The notes: generated by a model from the sequence alone, not told the origin. 64,000 bases of DNA from Gadus chalcogrammus (GCF_026213295.1 NC_079412.1:2993813-3057812), one strand, 5' to 3'. Numbered from the stretch's first letter, positions 23,101 through 33,528 are shown. Made by a program: numbers and translations.

Positions 23101-23754
23101 GTTTGGGGGAAGCTCAATGTGCGACTGTTTCGGAGTGACTGTAACTCTGCACCACGGCTGAATTTCGGGGACGTCTTTGAATACTGTGTTTGTGGCCCAC
23201 TAATACCTATATTAAAGCATCATAAAATAGAATGGCATGGGATCTTTAAATTGCAGCTCAGTGAAGCACTTACAGCACCAAAATGTTTCAGTGAAATTAC
23301 CTTTCTTGTGCAAATATTAAAATAAAGAACATTACGTTGACCAGATTCTTAGTTCATCATTTACAAGTCAATATTGCCTACATGGACAGCTATTTAAAAA
23401 ACGTGAACCTGTAAAACTGCAGTGTTGAATGCGATATGGTCGACAATTTGGGTGCACCTAACTTTTGTGCTGGTGCACCTAAGAAAAAAAGTTAGGCGCA
23501 CCAGTGCAACCAGTGAAAAATGTTAGTTTAGAGCCCTGGTCCTACACTTGTGGTGCGCTCCTCCACGTTGCCTCTTTCCCCCCCTCAGCCCGGTGGCTGT
23601 AGGGTGGCGGTCGGACGGCGTGTTCACATGGCCTCTGGTTCACCTGCTTCTAAGAAGCGGCGTCCCTTGGAGCCTCGTGGACGGATCAGAGACTCGTTGC
23701 ACGAGCCCGTGGATACGGCCGCTTGTACCGGTCTCCTGGTTCCCCACATTATAG

Positions 23755-24963
23755 GTGAGGAGACTGGTCCGCGCGCTGTGGCTACAGCCTGCGGACAGCG
23801 CACGCGCAGAGGTGCTGCGGCCGGACGGCTCGCTCCCTGTTCAGCGGGCACGAGCGCGACGTCTAGACAGCTCGTTGTTTTTACAGCGGCTAGTTCTGTT
23901 ACGTCTCCTACGCTCGCTGAGCCTCCTCCCTTTCATGGGAAGCCCCCCTTGGTTCACACGCAGTGTGGAGGCGGTAGGGGCAGAGGAATACGGGTTATTC
24001 CTGGACGGTCTTCCTCAGCTGTCGGCTCGCCCTCTCTCCGACCGCTATGCATGTTGGCAAGAGCGGTGCGTTCTGCCATCGTGGTTGGACACCACGTTGA
24101 GATGGGGCCATCCCATACAGTTCAAGCGTCGTCCCCCACCCTTTATGGGGTTGGTGGAGACCACGCTACGGGACCCGGCTGCGAGCACGGCTCTAGCAGC
24201 AGAGGTGGCACGTCTCTTGGTAAAGGGGGCCATCACTGTCGTTCCCCCCTACGAGTCTCACAGGAAGTTTCTCCGCTTTGCCTTTATGGGGATGGCGTAT
24301 GAGTACCAGTGTCTGCCGTTCGGCTATTCCCTGGCTCCGCGCACCTTCTCGAAGTGTGTGGAGACGGCTTTGGAACCGCTCAGGCGTCAGGGAAAGAGGA
24401 TTCTCTTCTACCTAGACGACCTGCTTATTCTGAGCAACTCAGAAGAGACCGCAAGAAGGGACGCCATGTTGGTGATAAACCATCTCTCCTTCCTGGGTTT
24501 TGCCATCAACTGGGAGAAGAGCTCACCGCTCCCCAGCCGGCAGACAGTCTACTTGGGGCTTTGCCTAGACTCAGCCACCATGACTGCGATGCTTTCGCCT
24601 CCTCGGCGAGACGCCATCCTGTCGGCGCTCTCCCGTTTTCACGTTCGCAGAAACGTGACCGCACTGTCCACCATGCGCCTGTTAGGGCTGATGGCAGCTG
24701 CCCACCCCGTGGTCCCCCTGGGTCTGCTTTTTATGCGCAGACTCCAGCGGCGGTTTGCTCGCCAACGGTTGGACCCCAGGCGACACAAGCTCAGGGTGCT
24801 CCTCGTTCCCTGTTCGGTGTCGCCAGACCTGGAATATTGGAAAGGACCCTCCGCCCTTCTCAGGGGTGTTCCACTGGGCAGGGTGGCGTCCTGGGTTGGG
24901 GAGGAACGTGCCTCTCTCACTCGGTCGGAGACGAGTGGCGCACGCCCCCTACAGCACACATAA
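23755..24963 (+). pseudogene. DIRS 2 reverse transcriptase with internal deletion
   Basis: The 402-codon frame has RT landmarks in order: HRKFLRFAFMGMAYEYQCLP, FGYSLAPRTFSKCV, then the catalytic YLDDLLIL box, GFAINWEKSSP, and the thumb-side STMRLLGLMAAAHP (connection). Upstream, KGAITVVPP runs straight into YESHRKF. In complete DIRS RTs these points are separated by roughly 55-60 residues that include motif A with its catalytic aspartate, so an in-frame deletion near 24246 removes motif A. The N-terminal part (23550-23900) follows the hAT insertion. RT would copy the element RNA; this copy cannot. Confidence 0.85.
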
Positions 24964-25652
24964 ATGTGTTGGAGCTCGACGCTGTGAGGAAAGTGCTGTT
25001 GCATTTCTTTCACCTGGTGCGCGGCCGCCACGTTCTGATCAGGACAGACAGCGTGTCGGCGGCGGCGTACATCAACAGACAGGGGGGAGTCCGCTCCCCT
25101 GCTCTCCACCGAAAGGCAGTCGAGCTCTGGCTTTGGGCTCATCAGTATCTCCTCAGTCTGAGAGCCCTGCATATCGCGGGCGCCCAGAACTTTGGAGCGG
25201 ACCTCATGTCTCGAGGCGGTCCCCGCCGAGACGAGTGGCGGTTACATCCCGACATTGTCAGACTGAGGTTCGGGACAGCGCAGGTGGACCTCTTCGCGTC
25301 CAGGGAGAACACGCACTGCAGGTGGTGGTTCTCCCTCAGCCCTCGGGATCTTCCCCCGTTGGGGGTAGATGCGTTGGCACACACACCTTGGCCGCGGGCT
25401 CTCTTGTATGCGTTTCCCCCGCTCCAGCTGATCCTTCCTCTTCTGGAACGGGTCAGACAGGAGAGACTGTCCCTGATATTAGTGGCCCCGGAGAACCGTT
25501 CAGCTCTGTGGTTTCCAGAGCTGGCCGCGCTCTCGCGGTCGGCGCCTTGGCCAGTACCGTTCAGGCCGGATGCGCTTTCACAGGCCCACGGGACGGTGCA
25601 CCACCCGCCCGATGTCTCGGGACGGCTGTTGGTTTGGCTCCTGAGAGGTTGA
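24880..25652 (+). pseudogene. DIRS 2 RNase H and following region
   Basis: Frame 3 reads HINVLELDAVRKVLL (Glu motif), IRTDSVSAAAYINRQGG (Asp motif) and LHIAGAQNFGADLMSR (His/Asp end motif) of RNase H, then QVDLFASRENTHCRWWF, a conserved DIRS segment, up to a stop at 25652. The first RNase H aspartate region is disturbed: RT lies in frame 1 up to 24963 and RNase H in frame 3, so a frameshift near 24860-24900 splits what is normally one ORF. Confidence 0.85.
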
Positions 25653-26692
25653 TCCTGCAGGGCAAAGGTTTGCTTGAGACGGTTATCAACACTATTCAGA
25701 GTGCTCGTGCGCCTTCTACTTCTTCCCTCTATGCGGTGAAGTGGTGCGCCTTATCTAATTGGTGTGAGACGAACCACGCTGTCCCATCTCAATGCGAGGT
25801 GGGAAGCGTGCTTTCGTTTCTGCAAAACTTATTGGAAAAAGGTTTGGCCTTCTCCACTATCAAGGTCTATGCGGCAGCCGTTTCGGCTGGCCATGCAGGC
25901 TGTGATGGTGGACCGATCTTCAGCCATCCACTGGTCAAGAGATTCTTGCGTGGGGCTAGACGGGTTAGGCCTGTTTCACGCGTGCTTGCACCACGCTGGG
26001 ATCTCCCCACCGTGTTGCGCGGATTGTCCAGGGATCCTTTCGAGCCTCTTTCTCAGGCCCCTTTGGATGCCCTGTCATTTAAGACGGCGCTTTTGTTGGC
26101 CTTGGTTTCTGCCAAGCGGGCCGGTGAGCTAACCGCTCTGTCTGTCAGCCCGAGTTGCTTGTTGCTAAACGAGGACAGCTCCTTCGCGTTGCTCAGACCT
26201 AATCCTGCGTTCCTCCCGAAGAACATTAATAGTTATTTTCGGTCGAGGGATATTGTGCTTAAGGCTTTTCACCCCCCGCCTCATTCTAGTGAGGCGGAGG
26301 CGGAGTTGCATCTCCTGTGCCCGGTTCGGGCGTTGGCTATGTACGTGAATCGCTCGGCCGCGTTCCGCTCCACACAACAGTTGTTTGTGTGTTATAGCGA
26401 CGCTAGCAGGGGCCGCGCTCTCTCTAAGCAGCGGTTTTCTCGCTGGGTATGTGAGGGTGTTTGCTTAGCCTACTCTCGGCAGGGCTTGGCGCCACCGTTG
26501 GGCGTTAAAGCTCACTCCACACGGAGCGTGGCCGCTTCAACGGCTCTACTCAAGGGTGTTTCGGTGGAAGACATCTGCGCGGCTGCGTCATGGTCTTCCC
26601 CCGGCCCCTTTGTCCGTTTTTACATGTTAGACATGGCCAGGGGCTCACTCGGCAACTCTGTGCTGGAGTCCGGGACCCCTTTTACGGCTTAA
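25580..26692 (+). CDS. DIRS 2 tyrosine recombinase
   Basis: About 370 codons open to the stop at 26692. The frame is open from 24755, but sequence upstream of about 25580 is the other-frame shadow of RT/RNase H; overlap with the RNase H ORF is normal in DIRS. It has an N-terminal core-binding part (TSSLYAVKWCALSNWC), the first catalytic Arg in SAKRAGELTALS, then LLCPVRALAMYVNR, AHSTRS (His-x-x-Arg), VEDICAAASW and FVRFYMLDM with the catalytic Tyr. All expected residues are visible, so this is the best-preserved gene of the element. It would insert the circular cDNA without target duplication. Confidence 0.88.
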   Translation, partial: TGPRDGAPPARCLGTAVGLAPERLILQGKGLLETVINTIQSARAPSTSSLYAVKWCALSNWCETNHAVPSQCEVGSVLSFLQNLLEKGLAFSTIKVYAAAVSAGHAGCDGGPIFSHPLVKRFLRGARRVRPVSRVLAPRWDLPTVLRGLSRDPFEPLSQAPLDALSFKTALLLALVSAKRAGELTALSVSPSCLLLNEDSSFALLRPNPAFLPKNINSYFRSRDIVLKAFHPPPHSSEAEAELHLLCPVRALAMYVNRSAAFRSTQQLFVCYSDASRGRALSKQRFSRWVCEGVCLAYSRQGLAPPLGVKAHSTRSVAASTALLKGVSVEDICAAASWSSPGPFVRFYMLDMARGSLGNSVLESGTPFTA

Positions 26693-27216
26693 GAATATAG
26701 ACATGTTCTTTAAAGCGGCGTGGTTGGATTTCCTCTCGCCGGCTGGCGAGTTGGACTTGATTACCAGTCTTACTCTTCCACCTTTTTTCAAATGAAAAAC
26801 AGGCTAGGGGGTTTTCTATTGGCTCGCCAATTGTCTGGTGGTTTTGTTTACCAGTGTGGCACTCCCGCCGTTTTCTTCAAATAAGAAACGGCCGAGAGAG
26901 TCCCATTATTGGAGAGCCGGATTCCGTAGCTCCGCCCCCGGTGGTAGCGGACCTAATGGAAACCGTGTTGCTCTGGTTTTTCTTTTCCTTTTCATGGGTT
27001 CCATGAAGCACGGATTAGAGCCGGAGTCTTTACAGACTCACTTTTTTCTCCCTCGATCATTGCCTTGCTTGATCTAGGAGGAATTTGTTTTTTATCAAGC
27101 TGTTGTGTTTTACACTTCCTTGGCTTTTTGAGTCTTAATGTGCTCTGGTGACTTAGGTCGTTTTGACTGGGGTCCAGCAGGAGTATATTGATCGGCTCCG
27201 CTCGCAGCTTCACCTT
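26693..27216. other. DIRS 2 3' non-coding region
   Basis: No gene. Pyrimidine-rich; it contains repeated short inverted motifs (TTTTTTCAAATGAAAAACAGG, TTCTTCAAATAAGAAACGG). Confidence 0.5.
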
Positions 27217-27310
27217 AGCCCATAAGGGGAAGCCTAGACGGCGTAGCCTACATGAAATAGAACGATAGTTATGTTATTATAACTCTAGTTCTATGATTGT
27301 AGGCGTAGCC
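27217..27310. repeat. DIRS 2 internal complementary region
   Basis: The left half (GCCCATAAGGGGAAGCCTAG...CATGAAATAGAAC) is the reverse complement of the left ITR end (18495-18545). The right half (GATAGTTATGTTATTATAAC...GTAGCCGTCTAG) is the reverse complement of the right end (27477-27535). It serves as the template joining the two ends in circle formation (known DIRS model). Confidence 0.88.
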
Positions 27311-27341
27311 GTCTAGTTTCCCACCTGCTGTACCCTCCTAA

Positions 27342-27535
27342 TGCTGAAAGAAAAGCGTGGAGGATGAGCGACGGTATACACCGCCTTATATAGACACGAT
27401 ACCGTGGGAAATGTGGGCGGTGCCCACGCTGATAGGTGCATAGTTTGAATTTTCACGGGACAAGCCCATAAGGGGAAGCCTAGACGGCTACGCCTACAAT
27501 CACAGAACTAGAGTTATAATAACATAACTATCGTT
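27342..27535. repeat. DIRS 2 right inverted terminal repeat
   Basis: Inverted copy of the left ITR with an extension (CTACGCCTACAATCACAGAA...AACATAACTATCGTT) found only here and in the internal region. It lacks a 9-bp GGCGCGGGC segment of the left copy. Confidence 0.88.
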
Positions 27536-28082
27536 TTCTTCACTGTTTGTTTATGTATTATAGGTCCATTCAAGTGTCAGAAGTAATGGAGGGGAAGCTT
27601 GTATCAACCAGGGTGGTTATAGTGAGATTCAATGAAGCAGAGGCAAGTGTATCTGCCATCCTGGAGAAACTGAAGGTGGCCATGGGAGACGATGACGACT
27701 ACATCCTTACCGACACACTGCAATGAAATTGTGGAGTCAGAAGGGACAACTGGTGATTTTTTTTTTTTTTAATTAAAAGTTCATACTACATACTTTATAA
27801 ATTCCAATAGTCTGAAAGTATTGACAGTATAACAGTGTTTACTCTTGTTATTCTCACTTTGTGTCTTTACTCTGCATTTCTCTCATGAAGGGTCTTTGTA
27901 CTGGAGGCAGAACTCCCGAAAAATCCATGCCATTGAGAGTGCCGCATTCCGGCAATGGCGTCGACGACGATCAAGTAGCAGGTATTGTTTAGATAGCAAA
28001 AAAAAAATTCCCCAACACCCCATACCAGGTCCTGGGTTTGAGGACCTCTTGTTTCCCCCACTATTAAAAACATGAAGATTAA

Positions 28083-28702
28083 AGGGATATTCCGGCGTAC
28101 GTTTAACCAATGGTCTAAGGCAGTGGTTCCCAACCCCCGGTACAGGGCCGTGGACCATTTGGTACCGGGCCGCAGAAAGAATTGAAAAATATAAAAAAAA
28201 TTGTTTTATCTAATTTACACTTCCAGTCGTTTTATTTGGACATTTTGCCACTTCCGTTTGTGCATCTTCCCAGCACTGCGCAATTGACAGGCAGGTCCAC
28301 AAACTTAAGAGTTTAAACCACATTTTGCCGGAAAAAACTCAATAATGAGACGAAAGAAGAACCGACGTCTGCCAACAAGAAGAAACCTGTTCTAAAATAA
28401 AAAACAAGAGTCCTGTTTAAATAACGGGTTCATAGCAACAGGTGATTCACATGCTCCAAGCTCCACATGCGTAATAAATGTGGGGACCGGCTCTCCCCCG
28501 CTTCCTCACTTCACATAGAACTTAACTTAAAATCTCCCTGCGTTCTGGGTTAAAGCAGAATATCCTGAGATCATCGCAAAATAACTGAACACCTGCTTCC
28601 GCTACAAACATTATGTTTGTGAAGCAGAGTTTTCTGCAGCGACAGCAGGAAAACTGAAGTTGCAAGTGTTAGCATGGCTTAAACTTACGCCCGAATATCC
28701 CT
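28083..28702. mobile_element. TTAA-flanked MITE in RING-gene intron 4
   Basis: Ends AGGGATATTCCGGCGTACGT / reverse complement AGGGATATTCGGGCGTAAGT, each flanked by TTAA (28079-28082, 28703-28706). TTAA targets fit piggyBac or Kolobok. It contains, from 28121, a hAT-Charlie-like start. Confidence 0.8.
28121..28200. mobile_element. hAT-Charlie-like left end
   Basis: CAGTGGTTCCCAACCCCCGG followed by ...GGGCCGTGGACCATTTGGTA is the typical start of Charlie-type hAT MITEs. I did not find the matching right end. Confidence 0.6.
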
Positions 28703-29808
28703 TTAAGTCAATCCTCCAGTGATTCGCCATTTATGTCTCCATTTCACCCTCAATTTTCATCTCAAATGTTCCTTGTCATAGCTTGAACTTTTACAATACA
28801 CAATATTCTCAAATAAACTGTTCACAGTTAAGAAAATATTCAGTTATTTGCTATCATTTATTCAGGGACTTTTTATTTGCTAATACCCATCTGTGCATAC
28901 AACTAAATTCCTCATAATTATTTCTCAAATGGCTGCAATTTCTTGATCTGCTACCTGTATGCAAAATGTGCCAAATACAGAAATGACCATGTCCAAAGGC
29001 TGAGGGACAATGTGGAGGAACTGCTGGAGGCATCCCAAGGGCTGGAAGAAGTGGCTAAGAAAATAACTGACTTGGTGACCGTCAGCCGTGGTTCGTCACC
29101 AGTTTGGCCTGAATTCAAACAGGCCTTCATCTGTTTGATTTGCAGAGGTACTGTTTTCATTCTGCATGCTTGAATATTGCTCAGTGTAACACAGAAGTAA
29201 TCTAACGTAGTATTACAATTAGTGTTTGAGCAATTGTTTATTTGTCTTTAAGTGACAATTAAGGATTTAGACAAATGAAAAAACACTTGAAAACAGAAAT
29301 GATTTCAGGCAGTAATACAGTGAGAGTCGAGAATTCAGACATTTTGTTCAAGAAATATTGCTTTAAAAAAACTCTTATTCTGTTCAACCAGAACCCTTGG
29401 TCTTTTTCTGTTGGAACGTAACAACCTATATGATCTTTTCAAATTTGAATGGTCATCAGTCATCACACTTTATTGTGTGTTAACTTCACGGGTGTCAAAA
29501 GTACACTTTCAATAATTAAAGGTTGGGTATGGGATTTGCGGAACGCCAGCAGATTTTGAAAACACACAACTCAAATGGTCCTACCCCCTCTCCTTCAACG
29601 CTGACTCTGTCGCCACCCATTCCAAGAACATGGAGGCGCAATCATGCACGAGCCAGGCTAGCTAGGTTGGTGTTTAGGGTTGTCTTCTAGTGATAGATCC
29701 AAATGTGGATTAGCTAGCTCCAGTAGCTACCGCAGGATAACTATAAACAGAAGCTTGCTCTGGGTCACAAGCTTTGAGTACGTGCATGAAGGGGTCACGA
29801 AGGGGAGG

Positions 29809-30434
29809 TGAAGGGAAAAACGGTCTGTCTAGTTACTGGATCAGATAAAATGAGACGGAGAGGTAATAAAGTCTATCGGCACGAGGACCTTGGATTTATT
29901 AAGTAAAGTGGCAACGGTTATACAGAGTCATAAAGCGTGAGAGATCGAATATGTCTAAGTCCCTAATCAGCGCTGATGGTTCGTCCAGAGCTTCGCCTCC
30001 GTGGAAGGTCTGCTTCAGAAGAAAAGGGGAAGAGTCTCTGTGCGATACAGTTTTATGCTGTCTCTTCCTCTCGATGAGGTGTGTGCGTTTAAGATGTGTA
30101 TGGTTCTGTGTGTCTTTGCTTGACCTTGCTTCCCAGGCCCTAGTGTATGCAGGTGTATCTTCTTGTGTTCTTCCTGATGGGGGAGAGCCTCACAGAATCT
30201 CCTGTTTGTGGCCCTCCCGTTCTGAGGATGAAACGGTGCATTGTCTGAGTGTTTACCATTGCTTGGAGGAGAAATGGGGCCTTGGTTCTGGCCTTCACCT
30301 GACTATGTTATCCAGTATGTGTTATGTGTTAAAAGCTGACTATATTGTATCGTGACTGCCATGTGTTGTGCTCCTCAAGCTAGGGTGGGAGTTAGCTATA
30401 TTTATATGTGCTCAGCAGGTTATTTTGCCCAACA
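29809..30434 (-). repeat. Solo LTR of the same ERV family
   Basis: 626 bp, same orientation as the LTRs at 1 and 6043, with visible divergence (substitutions and small deletions, for example loss of the CTCGAAGTATCTCTTG segment). Flanked by a perfect 4-bp duplication GAGG (29805-29808, 30435-30438), the size made by gamma-type integrases. The first bases are TGAAGGG instead of TGTTGGG. No internal sequence, so it arose by LTR-LTR recombination. Confidence 0.88.
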
Positions 30435-30644
30435 GAGGGGGAGTGCAGTTTGACCATTTGATTGACGTACTTACTGTCCAATGCCGCTCGGTGGTTCAGG
30501 AAATCATTGGCTGTTTTTCGAGCCCTGCCCGTTCCACAGATTTGTTTAATTTTCATGTCAGTACTTCTAAGTCAGTGGCTGTAATTGGGTTATGATAAGG
30601 TTTAAGTAATTTTGCAAAAATGGCCAAAAAAGAGAATTCCATAC

Positions 30645-31474
30645 TAGGGGTGTGCATTGGCACTGCCCTCACGATTCGATTACGATTCACCAGGTAACGA
30701 TTCGATTCTACGATGCATTACGATGCATTGCGATGTATCAAAATTCTACTGCATACAATAAGGCACATTTTTTCACCTTCCACTCCCAAACCTACTGCAA
30801 TTAAATGCGAGGCTTTGTCCTTTCTGACATTGTCCTTATAAAAAGGATGATATATTTCATAAATTATTTTATGTTGTTCGACTTCGACAATCAGTCCCTC
30901 ATCGTCCATGTTATCGACCCTCTGAGACCCTTTAATTGATTGACTGAGTGCTGACCTGGTGCCACCGGTCATGATGTTATGTTGATGTGAAGTTGTGATA
31001 GGCTGCATGAGCTGAGTATTGTGTTTTTTTTTTTAAATTGACCGGATGCTCTATGGCTTTTACTTTTTCACTTCCTGCCCGGCTCGATCTGTTTTGTTGA
31101 AATTGACGCGGTTCAGCAACGGTTCGCGTCAAAAATAGAAGTGCTACGAAATGGTAGCGCTGCGACGCGGCGAGCCGCTTCTGGTACGCTGCTGAGCCGG
31201 TGGAAATGGTTTCATTGATTAGAGTGGCAGCGATCAGCAGCGGTGACCGCGGCGCAGCCATTCCGCGGTGCTTACGTCCCCGGTGGAAATCAGGCTAGTG
31301 TTGTTGTTGCTAGCTAGCGCCGCGCTTAGCATGTACTTCACAACTCTATTGTCCACTCGAGGCCCGAAAATAAACAGCTACATAATCGAATATGGCACGT
31401 TGCCGCATCGATGCTGAATCGTGCATGCCCCGCATTGCAATGCATCGCCGAATCGATTATTGTTGACACCCCTA
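30645..31474. mobile_element. hAT-like MITE carrying Harbinger-derived sequence
   Basis: Ends TAGGGGTGT / ACACCCCTA, flanked by TTCCATAC (30637-30644) and TTCCATAA (31475-31482), 7 of 8 matching. Both subterminal parts are rich in CGATTCGAT/GATGCATTGCGATG. The middle (about 30780-31290) resembles 44225-44580 and contains a minus-strand MADF-like exon. Confidence 0.78.
30778..30909 (-). pseudogene. MADF/Myb-like domain fragment of a Harbinger gene
   Basis: From the ATG at 30909 the minus strand reads MDDEGLIVEVEQHKIIYEIY then YKDN, matching in layout the MADF-like exon at 42136-42268 (MDDERLVVEVEKYVELYDQS). PIF-Harbinger elements encode such a DNA-binding partner of the transposase. Only the first part of the domain remains; no splice donor is preserved. 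Confidence 0.65.
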
Positions 31475-32339
31475 TTCCATAACCAACCTTTAAGTTGAGT
31501 ACAGATTCTTGTGTATAAGAAATACTTTGTTAGAAATACCGATTCAACTTCTAAACTTGCATAAGTACAGAGCCTTTAAAGTTCAGGCTCTGAAATTTAG
31601 TAGTACTGTAACCCTGTAAAAGACGTCTCTGGCTCCATATGCATATATTTTATTAAAGCAAAATATGATGCCAAAATATACATTAACATTTGTTGCCTTG
31701 GCAGAAGCTGCTTCTCAAAAGTCTGACTCTCATTTCTGTTTCCAATGTAATGTGAGAGCTCTAACTTCTACTAATAATTATTCATTAAAACGACCTTAAG
31801 TTATGATCCCAGTACCTGAATTTCATAATGGAACAGTCTTTTTTCTAAATTGCCAGTTAATCTGTCTGAAGTTCCAATCTCAAATCAATATCAATATTTA
31901 AAATGTACATGTTTTTTTATTTCTTTTTTTTTTAGCTACAATGACTCAGCCTATGTTCTCATCCTGCTGCCGGACCCTGGTGGGGTGTAAATTCTGTGTT
32001 GATGAATGGAAGAAGACGTCAGATCACTGCCTCAATTGCAGGGATGACCTGCCCATGTATACAGAGGTAGCTGGACTCTCGGGATAATCGGGATTGGCAT
32101 GTCAATGCCATTTAAATCACTCTGAGGGTGGTGTTCCCCCCTAAACGCCCTGTCAAATCCTGGAAAATGCATTAAACTATGAGCAGACACGGTTCAATAT
32201 TTGTTACACCCTAGGGTAGCTGTGGTTTAAATGCTGGAACGAAATTCAAGTATAAAATATTAACTTTACTTCTTCTCCTTCCCCTCAGAAGCACAAGCCT
32301 TACAAGCTGCCTCACATGCTAAAGAGGCACAAATTGTAA

Positions 32340-33528
32340 ATATAGTTGATTGAAATAAACAAAAATAATTACCTAAAGACTATGAGCCAATTGCACTGTC
32401 AGTTAGCATTACTGCGCTTTAAAACGGAGGTTTTGGAGTTTAACACGCAGCTGCGCACGAGGTTGAACGTGATTGCTGTGTAACGACTCGTACAGGATCT
32501 GCTGATTCCCAGCTGACTCGGTTTAAACTGCTTGGAAACCGTAAGTACTCAGATTTCTAGTATACCCCAGCAGATGCAGTCTTAACTTAATGTTGGATGC
32601 ATTTTGTGCTATAATTACCAACAAAAACTTAATGGGAATGTAAAGTGAACCTTAATATAATAAAACTATAATAAATATAAACGCTAATGTTGACATATAT
32701 TATGAAATAGTCTAGGCTACTTTTTGTGGAAATCTGAGTCTGGAATCTGCCCTCACCTACGTCAATCAATTACTTGTCATTGCTAACCATTTTAGTTAGG
32801 CGAGAGATTGGGCAGAAGCTGTCGGGTCGTTTTACCTTCTTGCGTCGTGCAGACCATCCGACAAAAATATACTGCTCCAGACGGCCAGTACTGTGGACAC
32901 CAAGAAGCTGACAACGCTCAGGAGGAACTATGAGTTTCATTGTTTACATTTTTATTTTATTTTTTTCTTGAAGTAAATGGTTGAAATTCACGTTGTTGAA
33001 GTCTTTTAGTAGTGTTGCTCCAAGTGTACATCCGAGAAATAATTATATTATTGGACGACCAACATTTCACAAGTGGAGCTACTAAGCTACTGTTCCCTTG
33101 GATGAAAACAATAGCAGAATAACTCATCATTTTTATAAAGTATAAGTCTAAATTGCACTGAGTTAGTTGCATATCAGTTACCGCCTTCCAAGTTTAAAAG
33201 GTTGAATTTTGGTGTAGACAGACAATAGCAGGAGTTACATTATATTTCTTATTCACAAATGAAGTTTGTCATGGGTAGACAACAAATTAAAATGAACCGG
33301 GTCAAACTAAATATAATATATATGTCAAACCTCTTACTAGGAATACCACAAATACCACAACAGCATTCAATGGATCAATTAACAAAAATACTTTATTAGC
33401 ACCATCATATGACAGTGATTGGTACTCCTGTTCTCGGGGTGAGGTGCCCCGAGACCCTTGATTTTCTGTGTAATAGAATACAGAATAGCAGAGCAGAGAG
33501 AGATGGAGTTGGGTGCTGGGCTGAGGTC
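32340..33528. other. 3' flank of RING-type gene; non-coding
   Basis: No gene recognised. 32790-32935 has a moderately GC-rich stretch that could be an exon remnant, but no frame is convincing. Confidence 0.4.

Larger units (their letters stand above)
19983..23538. mobile_element. hAT-like non-autonomous element in DIRS 2
   Basis: Ends are CAGGGCTCTAAA / TTTAGAGCCCTG, flanked by an 8-bp duplication GTCCTACG (19975-19982) and GTCCTACA (23539-23546). An 8-bp duplication and CAGGG-type ends fit hAT. The subterminal parts on both sides carry GTGCGACC/GGTGCACC-type repeats (gtGCACC, gcgcACC). The 3.5-kb interior has no transposase; it holds a GT microsatellite (about 20588-20609), a long inverted repeat and a tandem array, listed separately. 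Confidence 0.88.
18495..27535 (+). mobile_element. DIRS element 2, complete ends, within RING-gene intron 2
   Basis: Inverted terminal repeats (18495-18669; 27342-27535) plus an internal complementary region (27217-27310) whose two halves complement the two outer ends, the defining DIRS structure. Gene order is gag-like, RT, RNase H, tyrosine recombinase. It fills intron 2 of the RING-type gene, its right end only about 28 bp from the exon 3 start (27564). Length is 9.0 kb, of which 3.56 kb is an inserted hAT-like element; the DIRS part is about 5.5 kb, normal for the family. All genes are broken. Confidence 0.92.
29520..31489. mobile_element. TTAA-flanked MITE, host for two insertions, in RING-gene intron 5
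   Basis: Ends AGGTTGGGTATGGGA / reverse complement AGGTTGGTTATGGAA, flanked by TTAA at 29516-29519 and 31490-31493. The original element is interrupted by a solo LTR (29809-30434) and, 15 bp from its right end, by a hAT MITE (30645-31474). Confidence 0.8.
17492..32339 (+). pseudogene. Multi-exon gene with C-terminal RING-like zinc finger; one frameshift
   Basis: I infer seven exons from splice sites with matching phases: 17492-17580 (ATG, METYVLFRGNKRITLKMDD), 17763-18050, 27564-27752, 27891-27981, 28981-29147, 31936-32066, 32289-32339 (stop). The exon 5-6 junction makes a RING-like finger: CLIC, then CC..., GCKFC, then CLNC. Exon 5 has a coiled-coil-like stretch (LRDNVEELLEASQGLEEVAK). RING fingers usually act as ubiquitin ligases; substrate unknown. 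The N-terminal domain is not recognised. The exon 3 frame meets TGA at 27724-27726, whereas the frame shifted by +1 continues EIVESEGTTG into exon 4 in phase, so an indel of about 2 bp has probably broken it. The exon 2 donor (GTAAAAG) is my best choice among several. Similar layouts occur as multi-copy families in fish. Confidence 0.7.

Noticed and set aside
24755..25580. N-terminal extension of the DIRS recombinase ORF
   Set aside because: The frame is open but overlaps RT/RNase H motifs in other frames and has no recombinase similarity; it is a GC-rich shadow frame.
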